Notes: generated by a model from the sequence alone, not told the origin. Counted from the stretch's first letter, positions 16,479 through 27,664 are shown. The stretch: 64,000 nt of DNA from Halorubrum sp. GN11_10-6_MGM (GCF_005435165.1 NZ_SGUC01000012.1:1-64000); one strand, 5' to 3'. A program made the numbers and translations.

Positions 16479-19400
16479 TCACGCCAGCCAGTCGTCGGGC
16501 TTCGTGTCGTAGTCGACCTCGTCGGCGGCGATCCGCGCTTCGATCGCGTCGTCGAGGTCGTGTTCGGTGACCTCGCCGCCGTCGTACTGTAGCCGAACGC
16601 CGACCTCGGTCCCCTCCGGCTCCTCGCCCCGCCGCTTGGCCCGCCGGACCTCGCCGTCGTCGTACTCGACCCGGATCGTCGCGAGGTTCACCGGGCGACC
16701 CCACAGCTCGAAGACCCGTTTCAGCGTCGCTCGCGCGCGCTCCTCGTCGAGCGCGACGCCGTTGTACCGGTGGCCCAAGAGGAGTTCGCCGCGGTTCCGG
16801 AAGTTCCCGTCCAACACGACGACCGTCGGCTTCCCGAAGTTGGTGAACCGCAGGAGCAGCTTCCTCCGCACGTCGTCGGCGTCGACGCTGGCGACGCGGT
16901 GTTCCTCGGCGGCCCGGCTGTACTCGTAGGTGAAGTAGTTCCCCTCGCGGACGAACTCGTCCGTCAGGAACGCGTCGATGAACGTCACGTCGTTGTGGCT
17001 CTCGCGGACCTCGACCATCCGGTCCCAGCCGGCCGCGCGGTCGACGTCGGCGACCGCCGCCGCCACCGTCTCGTACCGGTCCACGTCGAACAGGTACCGC
17101 GCCTGCTCTTCGAGCGCCGCGCGCGAGACGTTCCGGAGCGCGCCGCGGTGTTCCGGCCGCGAGAGGACGTAGTGCCGCTCGGCCAGCCCCTCACGCGTGA
17201 GCAGCTTCCACGGGTACCGCTCGACGTCGATCCCGTCGTCTGCCTCGCTCTCACCGGCATCGGCGCCGGCCCCGCGCTCGTCCCGCGCGGACAGCGCGCG
17301 GTCGACCGCCTCGGCGTCCACGCGCGGGTCGCCGTCGGCGGCGAGTTCGGCGAGTTCGTCGAGCGTCGCCGGACCGGCGCCGGCGATCGCCGGATGGGGT
17401 TCGAGCAGGTCGGCGACCTCGTCGAGGTCGACCCGCGAGTGGAAGTTCTCCGGGGTCACTCCTTCGACGCGGAGCAGCTTGTCGAGGACCTCCCGGCGGG
17501 CGGCCCGCAGCTCCACGTGAGTCCACAGCTCGAACCCGAGCTTGTAGGGGTTGAGTCCGGGCGAGCCGAGCACCCGGGACATGTGGTCGGCGTACGTGAG
17601 GAACTCGTCGGGACCGGCGAACCCCTCGCCGCCCATCATGGTGGATTCCCAGTACGAGTTGTGGTTGATGAACCCAGCCCCCGCGTATCGGTGAGTTTCC
17701 TCCACGGAGATGTCGTACACGTCTCCGGTTCCCTCTTCGACACTTACGACTTCGTCAGTCCATTCCTCGATTTCGAACCACGCGAGTTCGTCGAGATACT
17801 TCTTGAGCGCTTTGTCCTTGGAGGAGTAACCGAACCCGATCTCCTCATGGAACCGATCGGCAGACTTGCCGGTCAAATGAACGTGGAAACAGCCGTCGGA
17901 CTGTTCTCGACGACGTGAGAGGATATCGAAATTTGCCAACAGTAGCTGTACGACCTTCGAGACCGATTTACTCTTAGTGCTGAGAATCACTCCTTGGTCA
18001 CCGGCGTATCCATCAGCGTCGAACAATCCTCGGAGGAATTCGCTCACAACTGGTTTCGGCGAGCGAAGGACGGGTTTTGGGACGATTTTATCGGCTGCGC
18101 CCGTTCGCAGATCGAACCACTCCGTGAGCAGCCGAACCAGATTCATGGAATAAATGTACGCCCGCCATCGCGATCCGTCTTCGGAGACGGTCGGAGAGAC
18201 CCCGAATAGTTCGTCGGCCAATCCGGCGAACTCCTCGGCTTTGGCCTTTGAACCGGACGTAAATCCTACTTGGCCGGACGCTTTCGAAACGTGTCCGTCT
18301 CCGACCAGTAAACCGAGAAGGCGTCCGAGTTCCTCGGAAACCCGATCGGGAACGGCGATGATCTCGCTCTTCGCGACGATCTGGTTCTCCCCGTCGTACG
18401 ACGTTAGTGCTCTCTCGATGGCCTCAGATCGTTCCGCACGCCCCGTCTTACGATAGCGCATAACGGTCCAGATCGAGACGCCTGCCTCGTCGGCTACGTC
18501 GTCAAGGGTAGTGTGTTCCGGATGCTGCCAATCGATATCGACGTAACTTGTCGACCAAAGGCCGCCTCCACCTGATATCTCGATCTCGTTACCTTTGGAG
18601 ATATCCCGCATTTCAACCCATGAACCGTCCGGTTTCCGGACCCGGTGGCTTTCGGAACCGCGTAGTTCGAAGCCGCGTCGAGTCTCGATCGAAACGGTAT
18701 CGTGATCCGCAATGACGTTGGAGTCGTAGGTGGCTCGTGCCCCGTTACCGTCGGATACGGTGGGGAGATCTTCGACGACTTCGCACATCGGAAGGAGCCC
18801 CTCCTCGGTAAAGACGGGAGTGTCGGGGGCGACACAGGCCCATCCCTCGTTCATGACCTTCGTTTGTTTCTGGCCTGCAAAATAATATGCCTCCTCGCGG
18901 ACCGCGTCGATGACGGTCGTCTCCCACGGCTCGCGGTCGACCGCCTTGCCGCTCTCGGGGTCGTACCGCTTGCCGTGGTCGCGCAGGAACGCGAGCACGT
19001 CCGGCCGCGGCTCCTCGGGCTCGACCCCCTCGCCCCTCGCTTCGAGCCACTCGTCGTCGAACACGTCGCGACGCACCTCCTCGGAGAGGTCGAGGTCGTC
19101 GATCCGGGCTTCGATCGCCGCGAGCGGCTCGTCGTCCCCGTCGCTCACGTCGGCCGCGACGCCGGGCTCCTCGACCGACCGTGCGGCGTCGACCGGGCTG
19201 TGTTGGTCGATCGCGTCTTCGAGCGCGCTCACGGCGTCGATCAGCCGCTCGACCTCGTCGCGGTCGACGTCGGTCCGCGCCGCGATCGCGGCGATCCGGT
19301 CGGCGTTGCGCTCCAGCCGCGCCGCGGCGTTCGGGCCGTCCTCGCCGCGGTCGGCGTACAGGCCGAACCACTCGTTGTTCGCGAAGAAGTCGGCGTGCGC

Positions 19401-19739
19401 CTCCACGTGGGTGATGACGGCCTTCTGGTCGGCCGCCGAGTTCGACTCCTGGAGGAACGCGTGGGCCGGGTCGTCGTTGTTGACGATCTCGAACGCCTTC
19501 CCGAGCCCGTGACGGTCCAACTTCGACTGTCGCTCGTAGTTCATCCCCCACCGCCAGTGCGGGTACCGGCGCTGGAAGCCGCCGTAGGCGATCAGCTCGT
19601 TCATCTGGTCGTGGTCGACGACCCAGTAGCGGACCGGGTACGGCGCCAGTCCGAGCCGCTCCGCCAGCTCGCGGGCCTCACGCGCCGGCTCGTCGAGCGA
19701 GTCGGCCTCGCGTTTCGCCTCTATCCGGTCGTCCCTCAC
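16479..19739 (-). CDS. spoVR: SpoVR family protein interrupted by an intein
   Basis: The precursor is 1086 residues. Removing residues 302-694 (intein) leaves a 693-residue SpoVR protein. The insertion point is the family's most conserved motif: NEGWA, then the intein Cys, resuming after the intein with SYWESTMM, so splicing restores NEGWASYW. SpoVR proteins (YcgB in E. coli) are cytoplasmic, of unclear biochemistry, and accompany PrkA kinase and YeaH in stress/starvation responses. The gene ends the prkA-prkA2-yeaH-spoVR operon, overlapping yeaH by 4 nt. An acidic insertion about residues 165-230 is typical of halophiles. Function of the mature protein is inferred from the family. Confidence 0.93.
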   Translation of the reverse strand: MRDDRIEAKREADSLDEPAREARELAERLGLAPYPVRYWVVDHDQMNELIAYGGFQRRYPHWRWGMNYERQSKLDRHGLGKAFEIVNNDDPAHAFLQESNSAADQKAVITHVEAHADFFANNEWFGLYADRGEDGPNAAARLERNADRIAAIAARTDVDRDEVERLIDAVSALEDAIDQHSPVDAARSVEEPGVAADVSDGDDEPLAAIEARIDDLDLSEEVRRDVFDDEWLEARGEGVEPEEPRPDVLAFLRDHGKRYDPESGKAVDREPWETTVIDAVREEAYYFAGQKQTKVMNEGWACVAPDTPVFTEEGLLPMCEVVEDLPTVSDGNGARATYDSNVIADHDTVSIETRRGFELRGSESHRVRKPDGSWVEMRDISKGNEIEISGGGGLWSTSYVDIDWQHPEHTTLDDVADEAGVSIWTVMRYRKTGRAERSEAIERALTSYDGENQIVAKSEIIAVPDRVSEELGRLLGLLVGDGHVSKASGQVGFTSGSKAKAEEFAGLADELFGVSPTVSEDGSRWRAYIYSMNLVRLLTEWFDLRTGAADKIVPKPVLRSPKPVVSEFLRGLFDADGYAGDQGVILSTKSKSVSKVVQLLLANFDILSRRREQSDGCFHVHLTGKSADRFHEEIGFGYSSKDKALKKYLDELAWFEIEEWTDEVVSVEEGTGDVYDISVEETHRYAGAGFINHNSYWESTMMGGEGFAGPDEFLTYADHMSRVLGSPGLNPYKLGFELWTHVELRAARREVLDKLLRVEGVTPENFHSRVDLDEVADLLEPHPAIAGAGPATLDELAELAADGDPRVDAEAVDRALSARDERGAGADAGESEADDGIDVERYPWKLLTREGLAERHYVLSRPEHRGALRNVSRAALEEQARYLFDVDRYETVAAAVADVDRAAGWDRMVEVRESHNDVTFIDAFLTDEFVREGNYFTYEYSRAAEEHRVASVDADDVRRKLLLRFTNFGKPTVVVLDGNFRNRGELLLGHRYNGVALDEERARATLKRVFELWGRPVNLATIRVEYDDGEVRRAKRRGEEPEGTEVGVRLQYDGGEVTEHDLDDAIEARIAADEVDYDTKPDDWLA
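17658..18836 (-). other. Intein with LAGLIDADG homing endonuclease (in SpoVR)
   Basis: This is a 393-residue in-frame intein. It starts with Cys1 ([13 protein letters not shown], block A), has a block B-like G-S-E-S-H, and ends with block F ([17 protein letters not shown]) and block G (FINHN), followed by Ser as the +1 residue. Between these are two DOD endonuclease motifs (LLGLLVGDG and LRGLFDADG). All splice-junction residues are present, so it should splice. A helix-turn-helix-like segment ([19 protein letters not shown]) lies before the first endonuclease motif. The DNA is visibly less GC-rich than the flanking extein, consistent with transfer. Confidence 0.95.
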
Positions 19740-21130
19740 GGCCGCTCACCCCCGTCGGTCCGCCCGGCGGCCGCTCCGCCGCCCGCGCTCCCGGCCCCGT
19801 CGGACTCCCCGCCCGACTCCGTGCTGAGGATCTCGTAGATCGCGTCGGTCACGTCGGCCGGCTCCGAGACGCGCGCGACGGCGACGCCGTCGTCGCCGCG
19901 GAACGCGGCCTCGACCTCGTCGGCGTGGCGCGCGTTGGCCGCGCCGTCGCCGGGCTGCGTCTCCACGTAGGCGTGGAGGTTGGCGTCGATAGACTCCATC
20001 AGCGGGATCACGTTGTCAGTCGTGTCACTGCCGGCGTTCTCGGAGTCGCCGGCGGCGAACACGTACCGGTTCCACTCGCTGTACGGGTACTCCTCGACGA
20101 TATCTTCGACCAGCTCGTACGCGCTTGAGATCCGGGTGCCGCCGCCGGACTGGATCCCGAAGAACTCCTCGCGGTCGACCTCCCACGCCTCGGCGTCGTG
20201 GACGACGTACCGGAACTCGGCGGCGTCGTACTTCCCCGTCAGGTACCAGTCCATCGGGGTGAACACGCGCTCGACGAGCTCGCGTTTCGTCTCCCGCATC
20301 GAGCCGGAGGCGTCGCGGACGTTGACCACGACGACGTTGCGCTCGCGCTTCTCGATCACCTCCGGGTGACGGAACCGCTCGTCCTCCCGGCGGAAGGGGA
20401 CGCTGTCGAGGCCCTCGCGCCGGATACGGTGCGTGACGGGCTCGCGGTCGACCGCCTCGTCGAGCGCGTCGAAGCTCTCCCAGCGGTCGAGCGCCGCGAT
20501 CGGCTCGCCGCGCTCCTCTGCCAGCGTCGCGGCCGCGTCCGTCACCCACGCCTTCGAGACCGGGATTCCCTCGCCGCGCGCCCACGCGAACACGTCGTCG
20601 GCGTCGGCGCCGTCGACGAACAGTCCCTCGCGGACGTACTCGCCGTCGAAGTCCGTCGCGAGGTGTCGCTTCAGCCCCCGCTTGAAGAACTCGTCCACGT
20701 CGAGGGTGCCGCGCGGCCCGGCCCGGGCGGTGTCGGTGAAGTCGCCCTCCACCTCCTCGACGACCCGCTTCCCCTTCGGTTCGAGGTCGAGCCCGAGCGC
20801 CTCGTCGAGCTCGCGGGCGAACTCCTCGGGGTCCATCTCGTAATACTCGTGGTCGCCCCCCTCCTCGCCCGGGTCGCCTTCCTCGTCGCCGTCGCCCGGC
20901 TCGGGGTCGACCGGCTGTCCGGGCTGCGGCTGCCCGTCGCCGCCCTGCCCCACGCCGCCGGCCGAGCGGCGGTCGTACTCGAAGGCGGGGAGGTCGACCA
21001 GCTTGATCGGGATCCGGACCCGGTCGGCCCCGGAGCCGCCGAGGTCGCCGTGGCTGATGAACTCGGCGAGGTCCTCCCGCCGATCCTCGCCCACCTCGCG
21101 GAACCGCTCGCGGTCCTCGGTCAGTCCCAC
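19736..21130 (-). CDS. YeaH/YhbH family (DUF444) protein
   Basis: This 464-residue DUF444 protein has a von Willebrand A-like region with the MIDAS motif DASGSM (about 268-273) and the family signature [15 protein letters not shown]. The N-terminal part has an acidic/Gly-rich linker (residues 70-105). DUF444 proteins act with PrkA-type kinases and SpoVR. Its start overlaps the second PrkA-like gene by 10 nt and its stop overlaps the spoVR start by 4 nt, so it is the third cistron of a coupled operon. Length is slightly over the bacterial norm because of the acidic linker. Confidence 0.9.
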   Translation of the reverse strand: MGLTEDRERFREVGEDRREDLAEFISHGDLGGSGADRVRIPIKLVDLPAFEYDRRSAGGVGQGGDGQPQPGQPVDPEPGDGDEEGDPGEEGGDHEYYEMDPEEFARELDEALGLDLEPKGKRVVEEVEGDFTDTARAGPRGTLDVDEFFKRGLKRHLATDFDGEYVREGLFVDGADADDVFAWARGEGIPVSKAWVTDAAATLAEERGEPIAALDRWESFDALDEAVDREPVTHRIRREGLDSVPFRREDERFRHPEVIEKRERNVVVVNVRDASGSMRETKRELVERVFTPMDWYLTGKYDAAEFRYVVHDAEAWEVDREEFFGIQSGGGTRISSAYELVEDIVEEYPYSEWNRYVFAAGDSENAGSDTTDNVIPLMESIDANLHAYVETQPGDGAANARHADEVEAAFRGDDGVAVARVSEPADVTDAIYEILSTESGGESDGAGSAGGGAAAGRTDGGERP

Positions 21131-23568
21131 GGGCTCTCACCCCCGTTCCGGTCCGGGCCGCCGTTCGCCCCCTCGTCGCCGGCGCGCTCGCCGTCGACGT
21201 CGGGCCACTCCTCGCGCACGTCCTCCATCACCGCGCGGCTCGTCAGCTCCGCGGACGCCGGGGTGTACCCACCCTCGCACAGCCGGTCGACGGTCGCCGA
21301 CTTCACCCGTTCTGTCTCGGTGTCGGCCGGCGGGTCGGCCCACGCCGCCGGGTCGAGGTCCGGGAACCGCCGCTTCACGTCGGCGAGGTCGTTCGCGTCG
21401 ATCACCGCCTTCAGCTCGGGCACCTCGGCGAGGTCGACCTCGTCGACGCTGAACGCGTCCCCGCGGTTGCGCCACGCGTACCGCGTGAGCCCGCGGATCA
21501 CCCGTTCGCGCCGGAACCGCTCGACGTCGCGGCCGGGGTCCGTCCCCCGGTAGTCGCCCTCGTCGAACCGGCCGAGCGTCTCCGTCTCGAACACCTTCAT
21601 CGCGAGCGGGTCCGGCGCCTCGTCCCCGCGCTCGCGCGCCGTCGGCTCTCGCGTCGTCGAGTCGCCGTCGTCCCAGGCGTACACGTGCTCGACGTACTCC
21701 GCGACGGTCTCCGTCGAGACCGTCTCCTCGGCGAGGATCGCGTCGACCACGTCCTCCCGCTGCCGCTCGCGGACCCGCGCGGCGACGGGTCCGCGCCGCC
21801 CCTCGAACTCGGCGACCTCGGCCCGCGAGAAGAGGGGGGCGTCGGCGAGCCCCTCCGCCATCGCGTCGAGCACGTCCGTCGGGGTGACGACGCGCTCGAC
21901 GGGGAGCTCCGGGTGGCTCCGGTCGGACGTCGCCGCGAGCAGGTCGGCGATCGCGTCGCGGACGTAGGTGACCGGGATCCCGTTGCGGCCGTCCCCGTCG
22001 GCGACGGTCACGTCGTCGATCGTGACAGCCTCGTCGCCGCGACGGACCTCGCCGGTCTCGTACAGCTCCGCGGTCTCGATCAGGTCGAGGTCGCCCGGGA
22101 GGTCGTCGGCGTCGAGCCGCGTGACGACCGCGTACAGCGCCGCGGCGCCGATCGCGTGGGGCGCGAGCTCGCGCTCGACGACCGTCCCGTCCGACTCCCG
22201 GACCCCGATCGACAGCGGCGCCGCGCCGGGATCGCTCGCGTCGCCGGCGTCCCACCCGTCGGCGCTCGCGGCGGCGTCGCCGCCCCCGCTGGCCTCCGCG
22301 ACTCCGTCGTCGCGACCCGCCGCCGCGATCGAGGTCGCGCCGGCGATCTCTCGACGCAACAGCCGCGCCTCCAGCCGGCGGTTCGTGAGGTACCGGAACT
22401 CGTGTTTCGAGAGCCGGCGCTTCAGGGCCTTCAGCGGGTCCGCGTCGCCGCGCTCGGCGTGCCGGTCCAGCTCCGCGTCGAGGTCGGGGTTCGAGATGAC
22501 GATCAGCTGGGTGTCCAAGTCCATCCCGATCCCCTTGTCGAGCTTGACGCGGCGCTCGTCGGGGACGTTGAGCAGCCGCCGGAGCAGGTCCGCGTGCTGG
22601 CTCGCGTCCTCGACGACGGTCGCGACGCCGTTCCCCTGCGAGAGCACGCCGTCGTAGCTGAACGCCTGCGGGTTCTTCCGCCCGCGCGAGTCGAGTTCGC
22701 GGAGCATGCCGCCCATCCACGAGCCGACGAGCCGCTCCTTCGGCGTCCCGTCGTCCTCGGCGTGGAGGACGCCGACCCCTCGCCCCACGTCGACGACGTA
22801 GCTGGTCACCCGGAGATGGTCGCGGTCGGCGATCGCGGAGAACAGGTCGCGCCGCCCGCGCTCGCGGTAGACGGACTCCAAGTGGTCGTACGCCTCGCGG
22901 CTGAACGGGTCGAGCTCCGTGTCGGCGGCGATCGGGTACGCGTCGCCGTCGACGGCCGCCGCGATCGACTCCCGGACGGCCTCGGGGAACACCGACAGCG
23001 GGTGCGACTGGACCGGGCTGCGGTACCACTCGCCCGCGTCGCCGCCGTCGCCGTACGAGAGCGACGCTGCGCCCGTCCCGCCGACGCCCGCCCCGGCGCC
23101 GACGACGTTCCACTCGACGGTGTACCGTCGCCCCGCGTCGGTCTTCGAGAACGCGCGGAGCCCGTTGACGAGGCAGCGCTTGAACTCGGATTTCCCCGTC
23201 GCGGTGGGGCCGTCGATCCACACTATCGTCTCGTCGTTACCCCTCCCGGCCGCCGCCGCGCGGAGGTCGTCGACGAACGCGTTGAGCGCGCGGGTGTTGC
23301 CCAACACGGCGTGTTCGCCGTCGTTCGCGGGGTCGTCGAAGAAGCGGTAGCGGTCGAGCGCCTCGCCGCGCTCCCGGACTTCTCGGGTCCCGTACGACTC
23401 GACGGCCGCGAGGACGTACCCCGCGCCGGAGGCGGCCGCGGTCGGGTTCTCCAGCACGCGGTCGACGTAGTCTTCGAGGCTCATCGGCGGGTCGTACGCG
23501 CCCCGAAGCGTCTCGTCCGCCGCGGCGACGAACCCCTCGCCGCCGTCGGGACGAGTGCGGTCGCTCAT
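21121..23568 (-). CDS. Second PrkA-like AAA+/kinase protein
   Basis: The 815-residue protein has Walker [13 protein letters not shown] about residues 99-110 and weaker AAA+ features than its neighbour, then a long acidic C-terminal half ([18 protein letters not shown] and following). It resembles PrkA but is more diverged and longer. Haloarchaeal operons of this type commonly carry two PrkA-related genes. The start at 23568 overlaps the prkA stop (ATGA), and longer upstream frames are shadows of prkA. It may form a hetero-complex with PrkA. Kinase activity cannot be judged from the sequence. Confidence 0.8.
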   Translation of the reverse strand: MSDRTRPDGGEGFVAAADETLRGAYDPPMSLEDYVDRVLENPTAAASGAGYVLAAVESYGTREVRERGEALDRYRFFDDPANDGEHAVLGNTRALNAFVDDLRAAAAGRGNDETIVWIDGPTATGKSEFKRCLVNGLRAFSKTDAGRRYTVEWNVVGAGAGVGGTGAASLSYGDGGDAGEWYRSPVQSHPLSVFPEAVRESIAAAVDGDAYPIAADTELDPFSREAYDHLESVYRERGRRDLFSAIADRDHLRVTSYVVDVGRGVGVLHAEDDGTPKERLVGSWMGGMLRELDSRGRKNPQAFSYDGVLSQGNGVATVVEDASQHADLLRRLLNVPDERRVKLDKGIGMDLDTQLIVISNPDLDAELDRHAERGDADPLKALKRRLSKHEFRYLTNRRLEARLLRREIAGATSIAAAGRDDGVAEASGGGDAAASADGWDAGDASDPGAAPLSIGVRESDGTVVERELAPHAIGAAALYAVVTRLDADDLPGDLDLIETAELYETGEVRRGDEAVTIDDVTVADGDGRNGIPVTYVRDAIADLLAATSDRSHPELPVERVVTPTDVLDAMAEGLADAPLFSRAEVAEFEGRRGPVAARVRERQREDVVDAILAEETVSTETVAEYVEHVYAWDDGDSTTREPTARERGDEAPDPLAMKVFETETLGRFDEGDYRGTDPGRDVERFRRERVIRGLTRYAWRNRGDAFSVDEVDLAEVPELKAVIDANDLADVKRRFPDLDPAAWADPPADTETERVKSATVDRLCEGGYTPASAELTSRAVMEDVREEWPDVDGERAGDEGANGGPDRNGGESPWD

Positions 23569-25640
23569 CGCTCCCCGTCCTCGATCTCCGAGCGCGCGAC
23601 GGCCGCGCCCGCGTACTCCAACACCTCGGCGGCGCCGTCCTCGGAGTAGCCGCGGTCGACGAGGGCCGAAACCCACGCGCTCCGGTCCTCGTCGTCGAGG
23701 TCGGTCGCGGACACCAGCGCCGAGAAGTTGATGTTGTGCTTTTTGTCCTCCCACAGCTTGCGTTCGAGGGCGCGGCGGAGCCGGTCGTTCTCCTGCGGGT
23801 CGAAGCCGCGCCCCTCGCGGGCGCGCCGCGAGACCCAGTTCGACACCTCCTGCCGGAAGTCGTCCTTGCGGTCGGAGGGGACGTCGAGCTGCTCTTCGAC
23901 CGCGCGCAGGAACGTCTCGTCCGGCTCGGTCTCGCGGCCGGTGAGCTCGTCGTCGACGGTGTCGTCGTCGATGTACGCCATCACGTGGTCCATGTACTTC
24001 TCGCCCTGCCGGCGGAGCTCGTCCACGTCGTACGCCAACGCGTGGCGCACGTCTTCGATGGCGCGCTCGCGGTACTCCTCGCGGACCCGGTCGAGCAGCC
24101 GCTCGTAGCGGTCGAGGTCGTCGGCCGCGATCGACCCGTGACCGCCGAGATTCGCCTCGAAGTGGTCGAACACCGACAGCGGCGAGAGGTGGCTCCGGTC
24201 GCGGTGGGTGGCGTCCATGATCGCCTCGGCGATCTCGTCGCCGACGAACCGCGCCGAGATCCCGTCCATCCCCTCGCCGACGTCGGCGGACTCGGCGGCG
24301 TCCTCGCGGAGCTTCCGCGCGTCGATCTCCTCGTCTTCGAGCTCGCCGTTGTACACCTTCGCCTTCTCCAACAGGCTCACCGTCCCGTCGGTCGGCTCCT
24401 CCAGCCGGGTGAGCACGCCGAAGAGGCCCGCCATCTCCAGCGCGTGCGGCTCGACGTGGACGTTCGGCACGTCGGCGTTGGCGAGCATCTTCTCGTAGAT
24501 CTTCGCCTCGCTCTCGTACTCCAACACGTACGGGTAGTCGATCCGTTTGGTGCGGTCGTTGAACGCCTCCATCTTCTCGTCGCCGGTCTTCTCGCGGTAC
24601 TCCGGCATGTTCGTCCGGCCGACGATCACCTGGTCGATGTCGATCCGCGGGTTGTTCTTCGGCTTGATCGTCGACTCCTGAGAGGCGTGGAGGAAGTCGT
24701 AGAGGAACTCCCGCTGGAGTTTCAGGAGTTCCTCGCCGGAGAACAGCCCCCGGTTCGCGTTGCAGAACGCGCCGGCGTAGTCGAACGCGCGCGTGTCGGA
24801 CTCGCCGTACACCGCGAGCTTCGCGTAGTTGACGTCGCCGGTGAGCTCCGTCTCGTCCTGGTTCTTCTTGTCCTTCGGCTCGAACGTCTCGATGCACTCT
24901 CGCCGGTTCTCGTCGGCGACCAGCCGCACGACCTCGACGTGTTCGTCGAGGACGCGCTGAAGGTCGTCGTCGTAGTGCGCGAGCAGTTCGTTCAGGTAGA
25001 ACTCCGAGGCGGGGTCGGGGTGCTGTTCGTTCCGCAGCGTGTAGGGCGCGTCGAGCCGCTCGTTGAGGTCGTCGATCACCGCCTGTCGCTGCGGTTTCGG
25101 GAGCAGGACGAGCGGGTCCTGACTCATCGGCGAGCGGACCGTGTCGTCGTCCGGGTCCTGGTCGTCGATCACCGAACAGAGGTCGACCCAGCGGAAGGTG
25201 TACATCCGACCCGCGTCCTCGCGGGTGTACGCCTCGAAGTAGCGGCGGACGAGCCAGTCGAAGTGCGACTTCCCGGAGCCGACCGGTCCCAACAGGAGCT
25301 TGATCCGCTTCTCGGGGCCGAGCCCCCGGGCGCCGGACTTCACCTTGTTGACGAACTCGTGGATCGCCTCGTGAACCTCGCGGCCGTAGAAGACGTTTTC
25401 GCCGTCGTGGAGCGGGTCCTCGGCGGCGAGCGCGTACTCGACGACGCCGTGTTCCTCGTCGTAGTCGGTCCCGTAGTGGTCGAACATGTCCGCGACGCGC
25501 TGGTGGGCGTTCCGCGCGATCGTCGGGTCGTCGTACAGCGCGTCGAGGTACCAGTCGAACGAGCGCGCCGCTCTGAGGTCGTCGGGGACCTCCGTCCGGT
25601 ACTCCTCGCTGAGCCGTTCGAGCGTGTGTCGGTCTGCCAT
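23565..25640 (-). CDS. prkA: PrkA (YeaG) serine protein kinase
   Basis: The 691-residue protein begins MADRHTLERLSEEYR, with Walker A LGPVGSGKSHF about residues 118-128 and Walker B-like FRWVDLCSV. It carries the PrkA-specific blocks HEAIHEFVNKVKSGA, GRTNMPEYREKTGDEKMEAF and RIDYPYVLEYESEAKIYEKM. PrkA is an AAA+ and kinase-type protein active in stress and starvation. The ATG at 25640 was chosen over the longer frame to 25724 because the family N-terminus begins there. It is the first gene of the four-gene operon. No clear TATA lies within 40 bp, but a TATATA sequence at 25800-25806 suggests a leader of about 135 nt. Confidence 0.93.
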   Translation of the reverse strand: MADRHTLERLSEEYRTEVPDDLRAARSFDWYLDALYDDPTIARNAHQRVADMFDHYGTDYDEEHGVVEYALAAEDPLHDGENVFYGREVHEAIHEFVNKVKSGARGLGPEKRIKLLLGPVGSGKSHFDWLVRRYFEAYTREDAGRMYTFRWVDLCSVIDDQDPDDDTVRSPMSQDPLVLLPKPQRQAVIDDLNERLDAPYTLRNEQHPDPASEFYLNELLAHYDDDLQRVLDEHVEVVRLVADENRRECIETFEPKDKKNQDETELTGDVNYAKLAVYGESDTRAFDYAGAFCNANRGLFSGEELLKLQREFLYDFLHASQESTIKPKNNPRIDIDQVIVGRTNMPEYREKTGDEKMEAFNDRTKRIDYPYVLEYESEAKIYEKMLANADVPNVHVEPHALEMAGLFGVLTRLEEPTDGTVSLLEKAKVYNGELEDEEIDARKLREDAAESADVGEGMDGISARFVGDEIAEAIMDATHRDRSHLSPLSVFDHFEANLGGHGSIAADDLDRYERLLDRVREEYRERAIEDVRHALAYDVDELRRQGEKYMDHVMAYIDDDTVDDELTGRETEPDETFLRAVEEQLDVPSDRKDDFRQEVSNWVSRRAREGRGFDPQENDRLRRALERKLWEDKKHNINFSALVSATDLDDEDRSAWVSALVDRGYSEDGAAEVLEYAGAAVARSEIEDGER

Positions 25641-26073
25641 CGTATCATGTTTACCCGGAGGGCGGACGGCGTCGCCGGCGATCGGCGCGACGGTCGGAGC
25701 CGCCGCTCTCCGTGCGCGTGTCAACAGCTCGTCGAACCGCGAGCAGCGTGTCGTCGGGGTGCGCGTCGGTGCCGGTGATCGCCTCGCCCGTATCCGAGGC
25801 TATATATGTGGGAGTGATTGCCACGGATAAGTATGTCGCCAGTTGACACACGACAGTATCGATCCGGAACCGCCGCGGTCGTCGGATCGCCCCCGTTCGG
25901 TGACGGTCCGTCGGTCGCTGTTATGCCCGGCTCGTGAGATCCACGACGGCGGTGACGCCGCGAGCCCCGCGGATCGCTCGCGCGCGCCGACCGAGGGGCG
26001 GTCCGGCGCGCCGAGAACCGGAAATCTCGCCCCCGGAACGCACCCTTTTGCGGGACGCCACCGCAGCACGGGT

Positions 26074-26802
26074 GTGACGTTCAGCATCTGCGTCCGCGAG
26101 CGGTACACCGACGAGGACGGCGGCGACCAGATCCGGTTCGGCGTGGCGGTGACCACTCGCCTGCCGGGCGTGGGCACGCTCTGCCCGTTCGCCTCGTCGG
26201 ACGGCGCGGTGGCGACCCAGTCGCTCGTCAACGTCGAGTTGGGCCGGAAGGGGATCGAGTACCTCGGCGACGGGCTCGCCGTCGACGACGCGTTAGAGGC
26301 CCTCCTGAACGCCGACGAGGGGAGCGCGCAGCGCCAGCTCCACGGCGTCGACGCCGACGGGACGTTCGCGTTCTCCGGCGACGAGTGTAACGACTGGTAC
26401 GGTCACCGCGAGGGGCAAAACTACACCGTCGCGGGCAACCTCCTAACCGGCGAGGACGTGATCGAGGACACTGCGGCCGCCTACGAGTCGGACGCGCACG
26501 GCGGCGCGCCCCTCGCCGAGCGGCTGATCGACGCCCTCGCCGCGGGCCACGCCGCGGGCGGCGACAAGCGCGAGGACCTCGAGGTCCAGTCCGCGGCGCT
26601 GCTCGTCCGGAACACGGAGGACGAGGCGGACGACCCCTACTACAACGACCTCCGAGTCGACGCGAGCGAGACGCCGGTGGCGGACCTCCGCGAGACGTAC
26701 GAGATCGCGAAGCGCGGCTACGAGACGATCCTAGCGAAGTACGCCGAAGAGGAGGAAGAGACGGCCGACGGCGAGGAGGGCGGCGACGTCGACGGGGAGT
26801 AG
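26074..26802 (+). CDS. DUF1028 family protein
   Basis: The 242-residue protein starts at GTG 26074 (TFSICVRE), the usual DUF1028 beginning. It continues with the Ntn-hydrolase-like features G-V-A-V-T-T, A-T-Q-S-L-V-N, D-A-L-x-A-L, R-Q-L-H-G-V-D, C-x-D-W-Y-G-H and Y-T-V-A-G-N-L-L. The acidic C-terminal tail is halophilic. A T-rich element at 26043-26050 is about 27 nt upstream, supporting the GTG start over upstream open frame. DUF1028 proteins are probable amidohydrolases of the Ntn fold; the substrate is unknown. It is convergent with the next gene, 7 bp apart. Confidence 0.88.
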   Translation: MTFSICVRERYTDEDGGDQIRFGVAVTTRLPGVGTLCPFASSDGAVATQSLVNVELGRKGIEYLGDGLAVDDALEALLNADEGSAQRQLHGVDADGTFAFSGDECNDWYGHREGQNYTVAGNLLTGEDVIEDTAAAYESDAHGGAPLAERLIDALAAGHAAGGDKREDLEVQSAALLVRNTEDEADDPYYNDLRVDASETPVADLRETYEIAKRGYETILAKYAEEEEETADGEEGGDVDGE

Positions 26803-26809
26803 CGACCTC

Positions 26810-27664
26810 CTACACCGTTAGCCGCGCGAGGATCGGCAGGTGGTCCGAGGGGTACCGTCCGCGGTCGTCTCGGTCCGCGAGCGTCGCGAACGCCTCGACG
26901 GCGAGCTCGGGCGAGACGAGCGCGTGGTCGATCCGCCGCCCGTCGATGAGGCGGGCGAAGTCGGTGAGGCTCGTCTCCGGTCCGTGCCGGAGGTCGGCGG
27001 CGGCCGCGGCGTCGCGGAGCGCGATCCCGTCGTCGGCCGGCTTCTCGGTGGTTCGCCCGTCGCGCTCCGGGTCGTCGCCGACGAGAATTCGATGAGGGGC
27101 CGACCCCGGCGTACAGTTGAGATCGCCGACGAGGGCGACCGGGAGCGTCTCGGTGCGCCCGTCTCCGTCCCCGTCCGCGCCCGCTATCTCCGGGACCCGT
27201 TCGCGGAGCAGCCGGGCGGCCTCGCGGCGCGCGGTCGCGCTCACGTGGTCGAAGTGCGTGTTGACGACGAGGAGCTCCAGTTCCTTCTCGCGAGCGCGCA
27301 CGCGCGCCCATGTCGCGATTCTGGGGTAGGACGCGTCCCATCCGGTCGACGGCTCGTCCGGGCTCTCGGAGAGCCAGAACGTGTCGCTCGCGGCGACCGT
27401 CCAGCGGTCGCCTCGGACCGCGATCGGACACCCCTCGCCCTCGCCGCCGGCCTCGCGGCCCCGGCCGACGAACTCGTACGCCGGGAGCCGCTCGCGGAGG
27501 TCGTCGCGCTGCTCGGGCAGCGGCTCCTGAAACGCAGCGACGTCCGGCCGGTGAAAGCCGACGAGGCGTCCGACACCGTCTCGGCGGTCGTGCCAGGCGT
27601 CGTGGTGGTCGCCGCGGTTGGCGTAGCGGACGTTGTAGCTCAGCACCCGAATCGCGGTCATCAC
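26810..27664 (-). CDS. Endonuclease/exonuclease/phosphatase family protein
   Basis: The 284-residue protein has the EEP fold motifs LSYNVRYAN (Asn ligand), AAFQEP (Glu), VVNTHFDHVS (His/Asp), ALVGDLNCTP (D-x-N) and IDHALVS...PSDHLPILA (final Asp-His). The metal-dependent hydrolase site is complete. The family cleaves phosphodiesters in nucleic acids, phosphoinositides or small molecules; the substrate here is unknown. A TATA-like element on the minus strand at 27686-27694 is 27 nt upstream of the start, so the message is probably leaderless. Confidence 0.88.
   Translation of the reverse strand: MMTAIRVLSYNVRYANRGDHHDAWHDRRDGVGRLVGFHRPDVAAFQEPLPEQRDDLRERLPAYEFVGRGREAGGEGEGCPIAVRGDRWTVAASDTFWLSESPDEPSTGWDASYPRIATWARVRAREKELELLVVNTHFDHVSATARREAARLLRERVPEIAGADGDGDGRTETLPVALVGDLNCTPGSAPHRILVGDDPERDGRTTEKPADDGIALRDAAAAADLRHGPETSLTDFARLIDGRRIDHALVSPELAVEAFATLADRDDRGRYPSDHLPILARLTV

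Noticed and set aside
16770-25778. Long + strand open frames (for example 16770-17918, 18702-19838, 20198-21553, 21685-23649, 23736-25778) opposite the spoVR/prkA operon
   Set aside because: They are mirror frames of GC-rich coding DNA. Their translations are rich in Arg, Val and Gly, lack halophilic acidity or motifs, and the minus-strand genes have clear family signatures.
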